17,463 bases of DNA, taken from contig CALFBL010000186.1 of assembly GCA_937951695.1 (NCBI GenBank), positions 1-17,463 of the forward strand, given 5' to 3'. A model generated the notes under the pieces. That model had not been told where the DNA came from. It saw only the letters and a list, made by a program, of their open reading frames with translations, and did not search any database. The DNA comes from an uncultured Granulosicoccaceae bacterium. GTDB lineage: Bacteria; Pseudomonadota; Gammaproteobacteria; Granulosicoccales; Granulosicoccaceae. Position 1 is the stretch's first letter. The number at the start of each line of letters is the position of its first letter. Below, one piece after another: positions 1 to 6,997 of this stretch. Position numbers and translations under genes: made by a program.

Positions 1-435
1 GTCGAGGGTCAGCAATATGATCTGGTGGATGGCAAAGCGATATTCAAGAAAGAAGTTCTGGAAAGTGATCGTCCGATAAATTCCCAGTTACAGGATGTGG
101 GCGCGCAGATTCGTCGTGGGTTCTACCAAGACTATGACTACGAGATCCAGTGGACAAACGAATACGCACTGGCCGGTATCGATCTGTACGAACAGGGAGA
201 TTATTTGATCGATCAGTTCCTTGGTGTGTCTTTCAACGAAGAAGAACAGGCGGTGTACGACAAGCACTGGAATAATATTAAAACCTATATGCTGGAAAAG
301 CAGCAAATCTGGATATTGGGCAGTTCCGATGTTGAAGAAGACTGGGACAACTACCAACAAGAACTGGATAAGTTGGGTTTAAAGAAAGTGATTGAGGCCA
401 TGCAGTCAGCCTACGATCGTCAATATTCATCGTAG
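1..435 (+). CDS. ABC transporter extracellular solute-binding protein, C-terminal part (AlgQ-like, oligosaccharide; 5' end outside window)
   Basis: The reading frame is open from base 1 to the TAG at 433-435, giving 144 residues of a protein whose start lies outside the window. The GTG at 25 is internal, not a start. The C-terminal section (WDNYQQELDKLGLKK, then AYDRQ near the end) is typical of large family-1 oligosaccharide-binding lipoproteins such as Sphingomonas AlgQ1/AlgQ2 and Bacillus LipO/YtcQ. In that family the periplasmic or cell-surface protein delivers oligosaccharides to an ABC importer. The next genes encode a cytoplasmic PL15 oligoalginate lyase and a DEH-reductase-like SDR, so alginate oligomers are the likely cargo, but that is inference from context. 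The matching permeases and ATPase must lie to the left. A strong terminator follows 20 nt after the stop codon. Confidence 0.75.
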   Translation, partial: VEGQQYDLVDGKAIFKKEVLESDRPINSQLQDVGAQIRRGFYQDYDYEIQWTNEYALAGIDLYEQGDYLIDQFLGVSFNEEEQAVYDKHWNNIKTYMLEKQQIWILGSSDVEEDWDNYQQELDKLGLKKVIEAMQSAYDRQYSS

Positions 436-455
436 TTTTTCTTGCCTTATAAAAC

Positions 456-485
456 GCCTGGCCGAATTCGGTCAGGCTTTTTTTT
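456..485 (+). terminator. Rho-independent terminator after the solute-binding protein gene
   Basis: A 9-bp stem (GCCTGGCCG paired with CGGTCAGGC, one G-T wobble) closes an AATT loop and is followed by eight T residues. It sits 20 nt after the solute-binding gene and its T-tract ends only 20 nt before the ATG of the PL15 gene. This leaves no room for a promoter, so the downstream genes probably depend on read-through. Confidence 0.85.
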
Positions 486-505
486 AACCGAACCGTTAGA
501 ACTTT

Positions 506-2836
506 ATGAGTAATCTGGACACGAGGGAAAGGGCGTACCTGGATGAGCCAATGCCTGGGCATCTGAACATCGACTATGCGCCGGACGAAGCCTCTGAGAT
601 TGTTGAGAATCCCCCGCGTTTTACCTGGTTGCCGGTTGTTGAAGACGAGGCGCACTACTGTGTTCGAATCTCTACCAGTGAGCGTTTTACTGAGTCTCAA
701 ACAATGTGGTACCAAAATCTGGATCTTAATTTCCTGACACCCGATAAGCCGTTGGCACCCGGGCTCTACTACTGGTCATACGCCGTCTGGTCAGAAGCTG
801 ACGGCTCTGCGATCACGCAGTGGAGTAAAACACGACGCTTCACCGTCCCTGAAGGTTTGCCGGAAGTGGCGTTAGTGGCGCGAACAGCGCGCTACGAAAA
901 CATCAGTACCGATCGGCCCAGGTTATGGTTGAATGTCGAGAAAATTACAGCCCTACAGAAGCGCGTCTCTGAGGACGAATCGTGTTTTGGCTGGTCCAAG
1001 TTCTTGCAGAATTCCGCCTTACCATGGATGGATCGGGCGATCATGTCCGAACCCAAACCTTACCCCAACAACGTTCGAACCGCTCCGGTCTGGCGACAAA
1101 CTTACATCGATTGCCAGGAGCTTATCTACGCCATTCGTCATCTGGCAATCTCGGGACATGTGTTGAATAATGACGAGCACCTGGAACGCGCTAAGCAATG
1201 GCTGATGGAAGCTGCGAGTTGGGATCCGCAAGGGCCGACCTCCCGTGCGTACACCGATGAGTGGGCGTTTAGAGTGGCGGTAGCTTTAGCGTGGGGTTAC
1301 GACTGGCTACACGATCGCTTGACTGAAGAGGAAGAGATGTTGGTGCGGCAAGCGCTGATGGCTCGCACTCGTCAGGTCGCTGATCATGTCGTGGTAAACG
1401 CCAAGATCCACTTGTTCCCCTACGACAGTCACGCGGTGCGTTCGGTGTCGGCGGTGTTGGTGCCAGCCTGCATAGCCCTGTGGGATAAAGAAAGTGAAGC
1501 CAAACAGTGGCTGGATTATTCGATAGAGTTTCTATCCACGGTCTACTCCCCATGGGCGGACAACGACGGCGGTTGGGCTGAAGGTCCGCACTATTGGATG
1601 ACGGGTATAGCGTATTTTATCGAAGCCGCCAATCTGTTAAAAGGTCACATGGGTATTGATCTCTATCAACGTCCGTTCCTGAAGAAGACCGCAAATTTTC
1701 CCTTGTATACCAAACCACCGAGTACTCGGCGCGCAACCTTTGGTGACGATTCCACTATGGGGGATCTGGTGTGTTTGAAAGTGGGTTATAACGTTCGGCA
1801 ATTTGCTGGGGTAACTGGCAACGGTGCGTACCAATGGTACTTTGATGAGGTCAATCGGAACGACCCTGGCACTGAGATGGCGTTCTATAACTATGGTTGG
1901 TGGGACTTAAATTTCGATGACCTGATGTTCCGTCATGATTTCCCGGAGACCCCGTCGGTTGTCCCCACCGATCTACCCAAATTATGTTGGTTCAAAGGCA
2001 TTGGCTGGGTTGGGATCCAGCATGCACTTAGTGACCCGGACGAACACATTCATTTTGTGATGAAGTCCAGCCGGTTTGGATCAATCAGTCACAGTCATGG
2101 CGATCAGAATGCGTTTTGCCTATCGGCTTATGGTGAAGATCTTGCCATCCAGTCTGGTCACTACGTTGCTTTTAACAGTTCGATGCACAAGCAATGGCGT
2201 AGTCAGACGCGTTCAAAAAACGCTTTGCTAATAAATGGTGTTGGTCAATATGCAGGCAATGATAAATCCAAAGCCATCCGTTCCTGTGGATCGATCGTGA
2301 ATGCTGAAGAGCATTCGGACCACATCTATATCAAGGCCGATGCAACGCCTGCTTACCAGTTGATGACGCCTTCGGTGACCCTGGTTACGCGTGAAGTGTA
2401 TTTTGTACAAAACAGCTATTTCGTGATTGTCGACTCGGTGGATGCGACAGAGCCAGTGCAGTTAAACTGGCTACTGCACGCCAATAACCCGTATAGTTTA
2501 GGCAATAATTCGTTTCGTAACACGGGAGAGAAAGCCGGGTTTTACGGACAATATGTTTGGTCTGAAGGCGGTAATCCTACGCTGTCACAGACAACCGGCT
2601 TTCCCGGGGTAGATGAGTCGGAAATCAAAGGGTTGGACATCAGTACCCATCTCGACGCGGCGTTCCCCAAAGCTAACAGACACCGTATAGCCACGTTATT
2701 GGTCCCGTACCGAACGTCTGAGCCGAAGAGAATATTTAATTTCTTGGACGATCAAGGCTACGATTGTGTGCTCTATTTCACCGATTCGGACGAAAATACA
2801 TTTCGTCTTAGTATTCAAAAACTCGCTCAGGCCTAA
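506..2836 (+). CDS. Oligoalginate lyase, polysaccharide lyase family 15 (heparinase II/III-like)
   Basis: The protein has 776 residues, the same length as Agrobacterium Atu3025, the characterised exo-type PL15 alginate lyase, which it resembles along its whole length as far as I can recall that sequence. Such enzymes release unsaturated uronate monomers from alginate oligomers by beta-elimination. Layout: N-terminal Ig-like beta-sandwich (about 1-130, with ENPPRFTWLP), alpha/alpha barrel (about 135-450) and C-terminal antiparallel beta-sheet region. Candidate catalytic residues are H309 in DSHAVRS, Y363 in EGPHYW and H531 in SHSHGDQNAF, matching H311, Y365 and H531 of Atu3025. There is no signal peptide, so it acts in the cytoplasm on imported oligomers. 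The ATG at 506 starts just after the terminator and lacks a clear Shine-Dalgarno. The SDR gene follows after 28 nt. Confidence 0.92.
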   Translation: MSNLDTRERAYLDEPMPGHLNIDYAPDEASEIVENPPRFTWLPVVEDEAHYCVRISTSERFTESQTMWYQNLDLNFLTPDKPLAPGLYYWSYAVWSEADGSAITQWSKTRRFTVPEGLPEVALVARTARYENISTDRPRLWLNVEKITALQKRVSEDESCFGWSKFLQNSALPWMDRAIMSEPKPYPNNVRTAPVWRQTYIDCQELIYAIRHLAISGHVLNNDEHLERAKQWLMEAASWDPQGPTSRAYTDEWAFRVAVALAWGYDWLHDRLTEEEEMLVRQALMARTRQVADHVVVNAKIHLFPYDSHAVRSVSAVLVPACIALWDKESEAKQWLDYSIEFLSTVYSPWADNDGGWAEGPHYWMTGIAYFIEAANLLKGHMGIDLYQRPFLKKTANFPLYTKPPSTRRATFGDDSTMGDLVCLKVGYNVRQFAGVTGNGAYQWYFDEVNRNDPGTEMAFYNYGWWDLNFDDLMFRHDFPETPSVVPTDLPKLCWFKGIGWVGIQHALSDPDEHIHFVMKSSRFGSISHSHGDQNAFCLSAYGEDLAIQSGHYVAFNSSMHKQWRSQTRSKNALLINGVGQYAGNDKSKAIRSCGSIVNAEEHSDHIYIKADATPAYQLMTPSVTLVTREVYFVQNSYFVIVDSVDATEPVQLNWLLHANNPYSLGNNSFRNTGEKAGFYGQYVWSEGGNPTLSQTTGFPGVDESEIKGLDISTHLDAAFPKANRHRIATLLVPYRTSEPKRIFNFLDDQGYDCVLYFTDSDENTFRLSIQKLAQA

Positions 2837-2864
2837 CCGGGCATGGACTTAAACAGGAATCGAT

Positions 2865-3614
2865 ATGTCACTAAAAAATAAAACTGCTATTGTAACCGGT
2901 GGAGGCCGGGATATCGGTAGAGCTTGCGTTATGGCTTTGGCCACGGAAGGGGCAAATGTCGTCATTAATTATCACTCCAGTGACGCCGGGGCCAAGAGCG
3001 CAGTTGAAGCAATTGAAGCCGGCGGTGGTAAGGCGATCTGCTTGCAAGGGGATGTCACCACACAGTCTGATGTTGATGCGTTGATCAAAGCCTCGCAAGA
3101 TGCGTTTGGTAATGAGATCCACGTACTGATGCATGTAACCGGTGGTTTGGTTGCCCGAAAGACCATCAATGAGATGGATATCGATCACTGGAATACCGTG
3201 ATGGAGCTGAACACCACGTCGTTGTTTCGAATGGTGAAAGCAGTTGAGCCACATATGCCCGATGGCAGTGCAATTGTTACGTTTGCCTCTCAAGCTGGCC
3301 GGGATGGTGGTGGGCCGGGTTCTTCGGTGTACGCAGCCTCCAAAGGTGCCGTGATGACGTTGACTCGTTCCTTGGCTAAAGAGTTTGGTCCTCGAATTCG
3401 GGTGAACTCTCTGTGCCCGGGAATGATCGATACCGATTTTCACAATACCTTCACAAAAGATGAGGTTAGAAAACACGTTGCAAACGTCAGTCCTGTAAAG
3501 CGTGAGGGCACCCCAGAGGATACGGCGAATTTAGCAGTGTTTCTGGCCTCGGATAAATCAGCGTTTATGACTGGTAGCAATGTGGATATCAACGGTGGAA
3601 TGTTGTTTTCTTAA
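2865..3614 (+). CDS. SDR-family oxidoreductase, probable DEH reductase of the alginate pathway
   Basis: This is a 249-residue classical short-chain dehydrogenase. The cofactor-binding motif is TGGGRDIGRA (residues 11-20), D63 lies in a GDV motif, and the catalytic tetrad is N115, S142, Y156 and K160 (YAASK). The C-terminal FMTGSNVDINGG is standard for the family. The usual NNAG motif is replaced by HVTGG (90-94). Such proteins are often annotated as glucose 1-dehydrogenase or 3-oxoacyl-ACP reductase. Here the position directly downstream of a PL15 lyase and upstream of a kdgF-like gene argues for reduction of 4-deoxy-L-erythro-5-hexoseulose uronate (DEH) to 2-keto-3-deoxygluconate, as in Sphingomonas A1-R and related enzymes. 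The ATG at 2865 is preceded by AGGA at suitable spacing. SDR family is certain; the substrate is inferred. Confidence 0.85.
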   Translation: MSLKNKTAIVTGGGRDIGRACVMALATEGANVVINYHSSDAGAKSAVEAIEAGGGKAICLQGDVTTQSDVDALIKASQDAFGNEIHVLMHVTGGLVARKTINEMDIDHWNTVMELNTTSLFRMVKAVEPHMPDGSAIVTFASQAGRDGGGPGSSVYAASKGAVMTLTRSLAKEFGPRIRVNSLCPGMIDTDFHNTFTKDEVRKHVANVSPVKREGTPEDTANLAVFLASDKSAFMTGSNVDINGGMLFS

Positions 3615-3695
3615 AGATGATCGATTACGTGTGACCTAACTAAACTAAACACTAGACGAAGCACAAAGCGACAACAAACAAGCTGGGTGAATATC

Positions 3696-3721
3696 GTTAG
3701 GGGTTCGCCTTTAGTTTTTTT
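3696..3721 (+). terminator. Probable Rho-independent terminator downstream of the SDR gene
   Basis: A stem of about 8 bp containing several G-T wobbles closes a TTCG tetraloop and is followed directly by seven T residues. It lies about 80 nt after the SDR stop codon and before the cupin gene. The wobbles make it weaker than the terminator at 456-485, so partial termination is possible. Confidence 0.5.
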
Positions 3722-3731
3722 GCTGCTTAGT

Positions 3732-3748
3732 ATCAATCGATGATTGAT
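3732..3748. promoter_or_regulatory. Perfect 7-bp inverted repeat, candidate operator upstream of the cupin gene
   Basis: ATCAATC and GATTGAT are perfect inverted copies separated by GAT. The repeat lies 40-56 nt upstream of the cupin ATG at 3788. It overlaps a possible weak promoter (TTGATG at 3744-3749, TACCTT at 3766-3771, 16-bp spacer), where a repressor would block transcription. The binding protein is unknown and the promoter match is poor, so this is a candidate only. Confidence 0.3.
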
Positions 3749-3787
3749 GGTTAGACTCAATGTTGTACCTTATGAGACAACTTTACG

Positions 3788-3901
3788 ATGAACAAAGAGA
3801 CTGCAGTGAATAACGCCAGTTCTGGCCCGTATATACACAGTGATGAGCAAGTGTGGAAAGAGTTAGGTGGTGGTGTCAGGCGCGAATTGTTGATCTACTA
3901 A
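3788..3901 (+). pseudogene. Displaced 5' part of the kdgF-like gene (out of frame)
   Basis: From ATG 3788 (or GTG 3806) a frame reads 37 codons and stops at TAA 3899-3901. Its last residues, VWKELGGGVRRELLIY, match the usual N-terminal region of KdgF cupins (E.W..LG.GV.RKIL). The next KdgF residues (NKVMMVKIAFEKGA) continue in the minus-one frame from 3898-3901. Joining the two frames at the break gives about 121 residues, close to normal KdgF length. This indicates a one-base loss (or two-base gain) near 3896-3901, either a real mutation or a sequencing or assembly error. Confidence 0.7.
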
Positions 3902-4152
3902 ACAAGGTGATGATGGTAAAAATTGCCTTCGAAAAAGGCGCTGTGGGTGAACCCCATTCACATCCGCATATTCAATGCAGTTACGTAGAAAGTGGTGAGT
4001 TCGAATTAACCATAGCGAGTGAGGTCCGTACCCTTAACGCTGGTGACAGTGTTTTGGTCCCGACCAATGCCATGCACGGCGCACAGGCCTTGGCTGAGGG
4101 CGTTTTAATTGATGTGTTCACACCACTACGGGAAGATTTTCTGACCTCGTGA
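3853..4152 (+). CDS. kdgF: KdgF-like cupin (unsaturated uronate linearisation), frame-disrupted at its 5' end
   Basis: KdgF cupins convert cyclic unsaturated uronates, the products of alginate and pectin lyases, to linear ketouronates. This frame encodes the cupin core from about residue 18 on: FEKGA, then HSHPHIQ with H35, H37 and Q41, then H75 in NAMHG, which together fit the metal-binding set, and the family-typical ending LIDVFTPLREDFL. The first 17 or so residues from GTG 3853 are out-of-frame translation and do not look like KdgF; the genuine N-terminal part is in the neighbouring frame (3788-3898). As read, the gene cannot make a normal full-length product unless the sequence is in error. 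Its TGA overlaps the GTG start of the MATE gene. The role fits between the PL15 lyase and the DEH reductase. Confidence 0.7.
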   Translation: MERVRWWCQARIVDLLNKVMMVKIAFEKGAVGEPHSHPHIQCSYVESGEFELTIASEVRTLNAGDSVLVPTNAMHGAQALAEGVLIDVFTPLREDFLTS

Positions 4153-5495
4153 CACAGCAGCGCCCAACCAATGGTGATGTCTATTCTTTGGCGTGGCCGA
4201 TAGCCATGAACGCAGCCTTTCAGCAAGCTATCTTGGTTATCGACACCGTTTTAGTTGGAGGGCTAGGTGAAGACGCGCTGGCGGCCATGGGCATCGCCAT
4301 CAGTATTGGTGGCGTTGTGTTGGGCATTGTATTTGCCCTAGCCAATGGCGCACAAATCATTATTGCCCAAGCGTTCGGTGCAGCCAGTGATTCAGCCATT
4401 AAGTCCGGGTTTTGGTCGGGAATTATCGTCGGTGTGTTTGCGGCGTTGGTGGGGGTTTTTGGCATTGTCTTGTTTCAAGCCCCGCTGGTGTCAGTGCTTG
4501 CCAGTACCTCTGTGATTTCTACCATGGCGAGCGATTATCTTCTGTTATTTACATTGATAATTGTCGGCGTTGCTTACAGCCAGAACATCAGCGTCTATTT
4601 TTACTCCACTGGACGGCCTCGCTACCCATTTTTCAGCAAACTTCTTGAGCTGCCGATCAATGGGTTGATCAGTTGGCTGTTGATTTACGGTATAGCCGGT
4701 TTCCCCGAGATGGGAATACAAGGTGCAGCCGTAGGCAGTGCAGTTGCCGTGCTGCTGCGCGGTGTCTTTTTAACGATGGTGATGATGCTGCATGCCAACC
4801 GGTTTTTATTAACAGCCGCGTGGAGTGGCGGCTCACCGTGGTCATCAGTCCAGCTGCACTTATCGAACGCACTACCCATTGCTGGAACGTTCATCAGTAT
4901 GAATATGTCGTTCAGCGTTTGCCTGATGTTGTACTCGCAGTTATCGGTATCAGAGTTCGCAGCCGTGTCCATTGTGCTGGTGTGGATGCGCACAATTGGA
5001 CAACTCTACAATGCTTGGGCCCAGGCTATTGGAATTCTTGTTGGGCAAATACTGGGTAAGGATCAACGCCAATGGCTCGACGATTTCGTTAAGCAAGCCT
5101 GGGGAGTCGCCCTATACATCGGATTGTTCATTAGCGTTATCAACGCCACTATGCCTTTATGGTTTGGAATTTTCTATCCTTCACTTCGAGCAGAGACAGT
5201 GAACGTTGTCTGGTCACTAGTGCCTGTACTGATACTGCTACCACTAGCGCGTACCTCCAATACCGTATGCGGAAACGTATTGCGCGCCGGCGGCCAAGCT
5301 GCCTATGCCTTCAAAGTACACGTCAGCGCCCAATGGCTATTCACAGTCCCTGCTACAGCCCTAATCGTATTAGTACTCGATTGGCCCGCCGCCTTCGTGC
5401 TAGCGGTCATCCTCATAGAAGAACTCCTAAAAGGTTACCCTTTCCACACTCGAATAAAAAGCGGCATCTGGAAAGCCAATCTAGTAATAACCTAA
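4149..5495 (+). CDS. MATE family efflux transporter
   Basis: The 448-residue product is almost wholly hydrophobic, with about 12 predicted membrane segments in two similar halves. The N-terminal section (SLAWPIAMNAAFQQAILVIDTVLVG..G..ALAAMGIA) is the usual first helix pair of the MATE (multidrug and toxic compound extrusion) family of Na+- or H+-coupled exporters. The start is GTG 4149, which overlaps the upstream cupin stop as GTGA, so the two are probably translationally coupled. A MATE gene is not a textbook member of alginate clusters, and its substrate is unknown. It could expel reactive ketouronates or other algal compounds. The last 95 or so codons use CTA, GTA and ATA far more often than the rest of the gene. 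Confidence 0.88.
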   Translation: MTQQRPTNGDVYSLAWPIAMNAAFQQAILVIDTVLVGGLGEDALAAMGIAISIGGVVLGIVFALANGAQIIIAQAFGAASDSAIKSGFWSGIIVGVFAALVGVFGIVLFQAPLVSVLASTSVISTMASDYLLLFTLIIVGVAYSQNISVYFYSTGRPRYPFFSKLLELPINGLISWLLIYGIAGFPEMGIQGAAVGSAVAVLLRGVFLTMVMMLHANRFLLTAAWSGGSPWSSVQLHLSNALPIAGTFISMNMSFSVCLMLYSQLSVSEFAAVSIVLVWMRTIGQLYNAWAQAIGILVGQILGKDQRQWLDDFVKQAWGVALYIGLFISVINATMPLWFGIFYPSLRAETVNVVWSLVPVLILLPLARTSNTVCGNVLRAGGQAAYAFKVHVSAQWLFTVPATALIVLVLDWPAAFVLAVILIEELLKGYPFHTRIKSGIWKANLVIT

Positions 5496-5601
5496 TTTCG
5501 CCAACCGCTGGGAAGCCCCCATGGATGGGTTTATGGCGTGCACTGGCGTAAGGTGAGTTACGCTTGGAGCTCCGGCTCATAGGAAAATTAACTTACTCGT
5601 T
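5496..5601. other. Convergent intergenic gap with several inverted repeats, possible dispersed repeat element
   Basis: This 106-bp gap lies between the 3' ends of the MATE gene (+) and the MFS gene (-). It contains CCCAT-GG-ATGGG (around 5518-5529), GCGTAA-GGTGAG-TTACGC (5546-5563, perfect arms) and the palindrome GGAGCTCC (5566-5573). None is followed by a T-tract on the + strand, so a classic terminator is not evident. The density of short palindromes suggests either a bidirectional terminator or a copy of an intergenic repeat family. This window holds only one copy. Confidence 0.3.
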
Positions 5602-6918
5602 TCACTCCACCTCCGAATCATCCTCATCAAACACGCCACGCTCATAAACCTCTTCAGCATTTTCCTCAGACTCCAGCTCCTCCTCTACCTGTTCAATCAC
5701 CATGTCAGTTGCCACATCGGTCATAACCGCGGTGGAACGTATCGAGAGTGAGATCATCGGTGCTTGGTCTTCGAGTTCGACTGAGGCGCGTTGAGTCATT
5801 CGATAGACTCCATAAACACACACGGCAAGCATCAAGGTAGCAATGGTGATGAAGAACGATTCATTGCCGACGTTGGTCATCAGGTAACCTGCAATGATAG
5901 GTCCGCCCATTGCACCACTGCCGTTTAGAAACAGTAACCCACCTGAGGCCGAAGCCATTTTTTCTACCTCGAGGTAGTCGTTGCAATAAGCGACCAGCAG
6001 CGAATATAGTGGAGTTGATGTACCACCTAGCAGGAATGCAATAAGCAGTAACCCATTAAAATTCGGTCCAACGAACGAGCCGATTAGGGCGGCCAATGAA
6101 CCCAGTGCAGTCAGACCGATGATCAGCTGGCGTCGATCCATTCGATCGGACACCCACCCAATTGGGTATTGGAATAAAACGCCACCGAGAAAAATGGCTG
6201 TAACAAAAATCGAGACGTCTTTGACAGTCATACCGGTCGCTACTGCGTACACTGGCGCCATGGCATACAGGATGGAGTAAATGCCGCCGAGTAGAAACAT
6301 GCCAATGGAAGCCAGAGGTGAGGTCCGGATAAGTTCCTTTAGTTTCATTGGGGTTGCGGTCTGGTAAACCGGAGACGGCGTCGCCGAGAGCAGTATTGGA
6401 GCAACGGAAATAGAGACCAGAACCGTTAGCAGAATAAACAGATCGTAGCCACTCGGGTCGCCGATGTTGAGCAGTGATTGGCCAACGACCATGCCGATCA
6501 TCTGTACGACCATGTAAGCTGACAGTGCCTGACCGCGGGTTTCATTGGTGGCATTGGCGTTCATCCAGCTCTCAGACACCACATAGAGCCCTGAAAAACA
6601 AACCCCAACGATGATGCGAAGCAAAAACCAGGCGCCAGGGTGCACCAGCGTCCCATACAGAATGAAAGCAGCTGATATCAAAGAGCCGAAGGCTGCAAAT
6701 ACTCGGACATGCCCTACCCGTTGCAACAACAGCGGGGTGATTTGTGAGCCCGCCAGAAAACCAACGAAGTAGGCGGACATAACAAAACCAAGGGTGGAGG
6801 AGTCGATAGACTCGAGTCCACCGCGTACACCCAGTAAGGTCCCTTGCAGGCTGTTGCCGATCATCAGAAGCAGCATGCCAAGCAGCAAAGCCCAGGAATT
6901 TTTTAAGACCGCGATCAT
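5602..6918 (-). CDS. MFS transporter, YcaD-like, with acidic C-terminal tail
   Basis: The 438-residue product has about 12 membrane segments. The loop motif GWVSDRMDRRQ (about residues 254-264) is the MFS signature, and the N-terminal half (LGFVMSAYFVGFLAGS) and SESWMN motif (about 115-120) fit the YcaD/UMF group of putative transporters, whose substrates are unknown. The membrane part ends near residue 375. A soluble tail follows, and its last 31 residues (408-438) are strongly acidic with runs of Glu and Asp. YcaD-type proteins normally end soon after the last helix, so the tail is an extension. The gene is divergent from the kappa-GST-like gene and has its own promoter overlapping that of its neighbour (6969-6997). 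Confidence 0.88.
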   Translation of the reverse strand: MIAVLKNSWALLLGMLLLMIGNSLQGTLLGVRGGLESIDSSTLGFVMSAYFVGFLAGSQITPLLLQRVGHVRVFAAFGSLISAAFILYGTLVHPGAWFLLRIIVGVCFSGLYVVSESWMNANATNETRGQALSAYMVVQMIGMVVGQSLLNIGDPSGYDLFILLTVLVSISVAPILLSATPSPVYQTATPMKLKELIRTSPLASIGMFLLGGIYSILYAMAPVYAVATGMTVKDVSIFVTAIFLGGVLFQYPIGWVSDRMDRRQLIIGLTALGSLAALIGSFVGPNFNGLLLIAFLLGGTSTPLYSLLVAYCNDYLEVEKMASASGGLLFLNGSGAMGGPIIAGYLMTNVGNESFFITIATLMLAVCVYGVYRMTQRASVELEDQAPMISLSIRSTAVMTDVATDMVIEQVEEELESEENAEEVYERGVFDEDDSEVE

Positions 6919-6961
6919 TGTGTTCTTCGTGGGTTTGCAAAAGGCCGCGAGAGCCAGAGGT

Positions 6962-6990
6962 TTGGTGCCTTATACGCCCCTTTGTATAAT
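6962..6990 (+). promoter_or_regulatory. Sigma-70 promoter for the kappa-GST/HCCA isomerase-like gene
   Basis: TTGGTG at 6962-6967 and a perfect TATAAT at 6985-6990 are separated by the optimal 17 bp. Transcription would begin near 6997 and reach the ATG at 7083 after a leader of about 86 nt. Confidence 0.65.
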
Positions 6991-6997
6991 GATGCAA
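6969..6997 (-). promoter_or_regulatory. Sigma-70 promoter for the MFS transporter gene, overlapping the opposing promoter
   Basis: On the minus strand TTGCAT (6997-6992) and TATAAG (6974-6969) are separated by 17 bp. Transcription would begin near 6962, about 44 nt before the MFS start at 6918. The elements interleave with those of the + strand promoter at 6962-6990. Confidence 0.55.

Noticed and set aside
25..435. Independent 136-residue gene starting at GTG 25
   Set aside because: The frame is open to base 1 and the product matches only the C-terminus of a larger solute-binding protein, so it is a truncated gene at the window edge.
2871..3476. 201-codon open frame antisense to the SDR gene
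   Set aside because: The SDR frame carries all family motifs; the opposite frame has none and no ribosome site.
3893..3904. Programmed minus-one frameshift in the kdgF-like gene
   Set aside because: No slippery heptamer is present, tRNA-Tyr could not re-pair after slipping, and no downstream pseudoknot is obvious; a simple indel explains the frame change.
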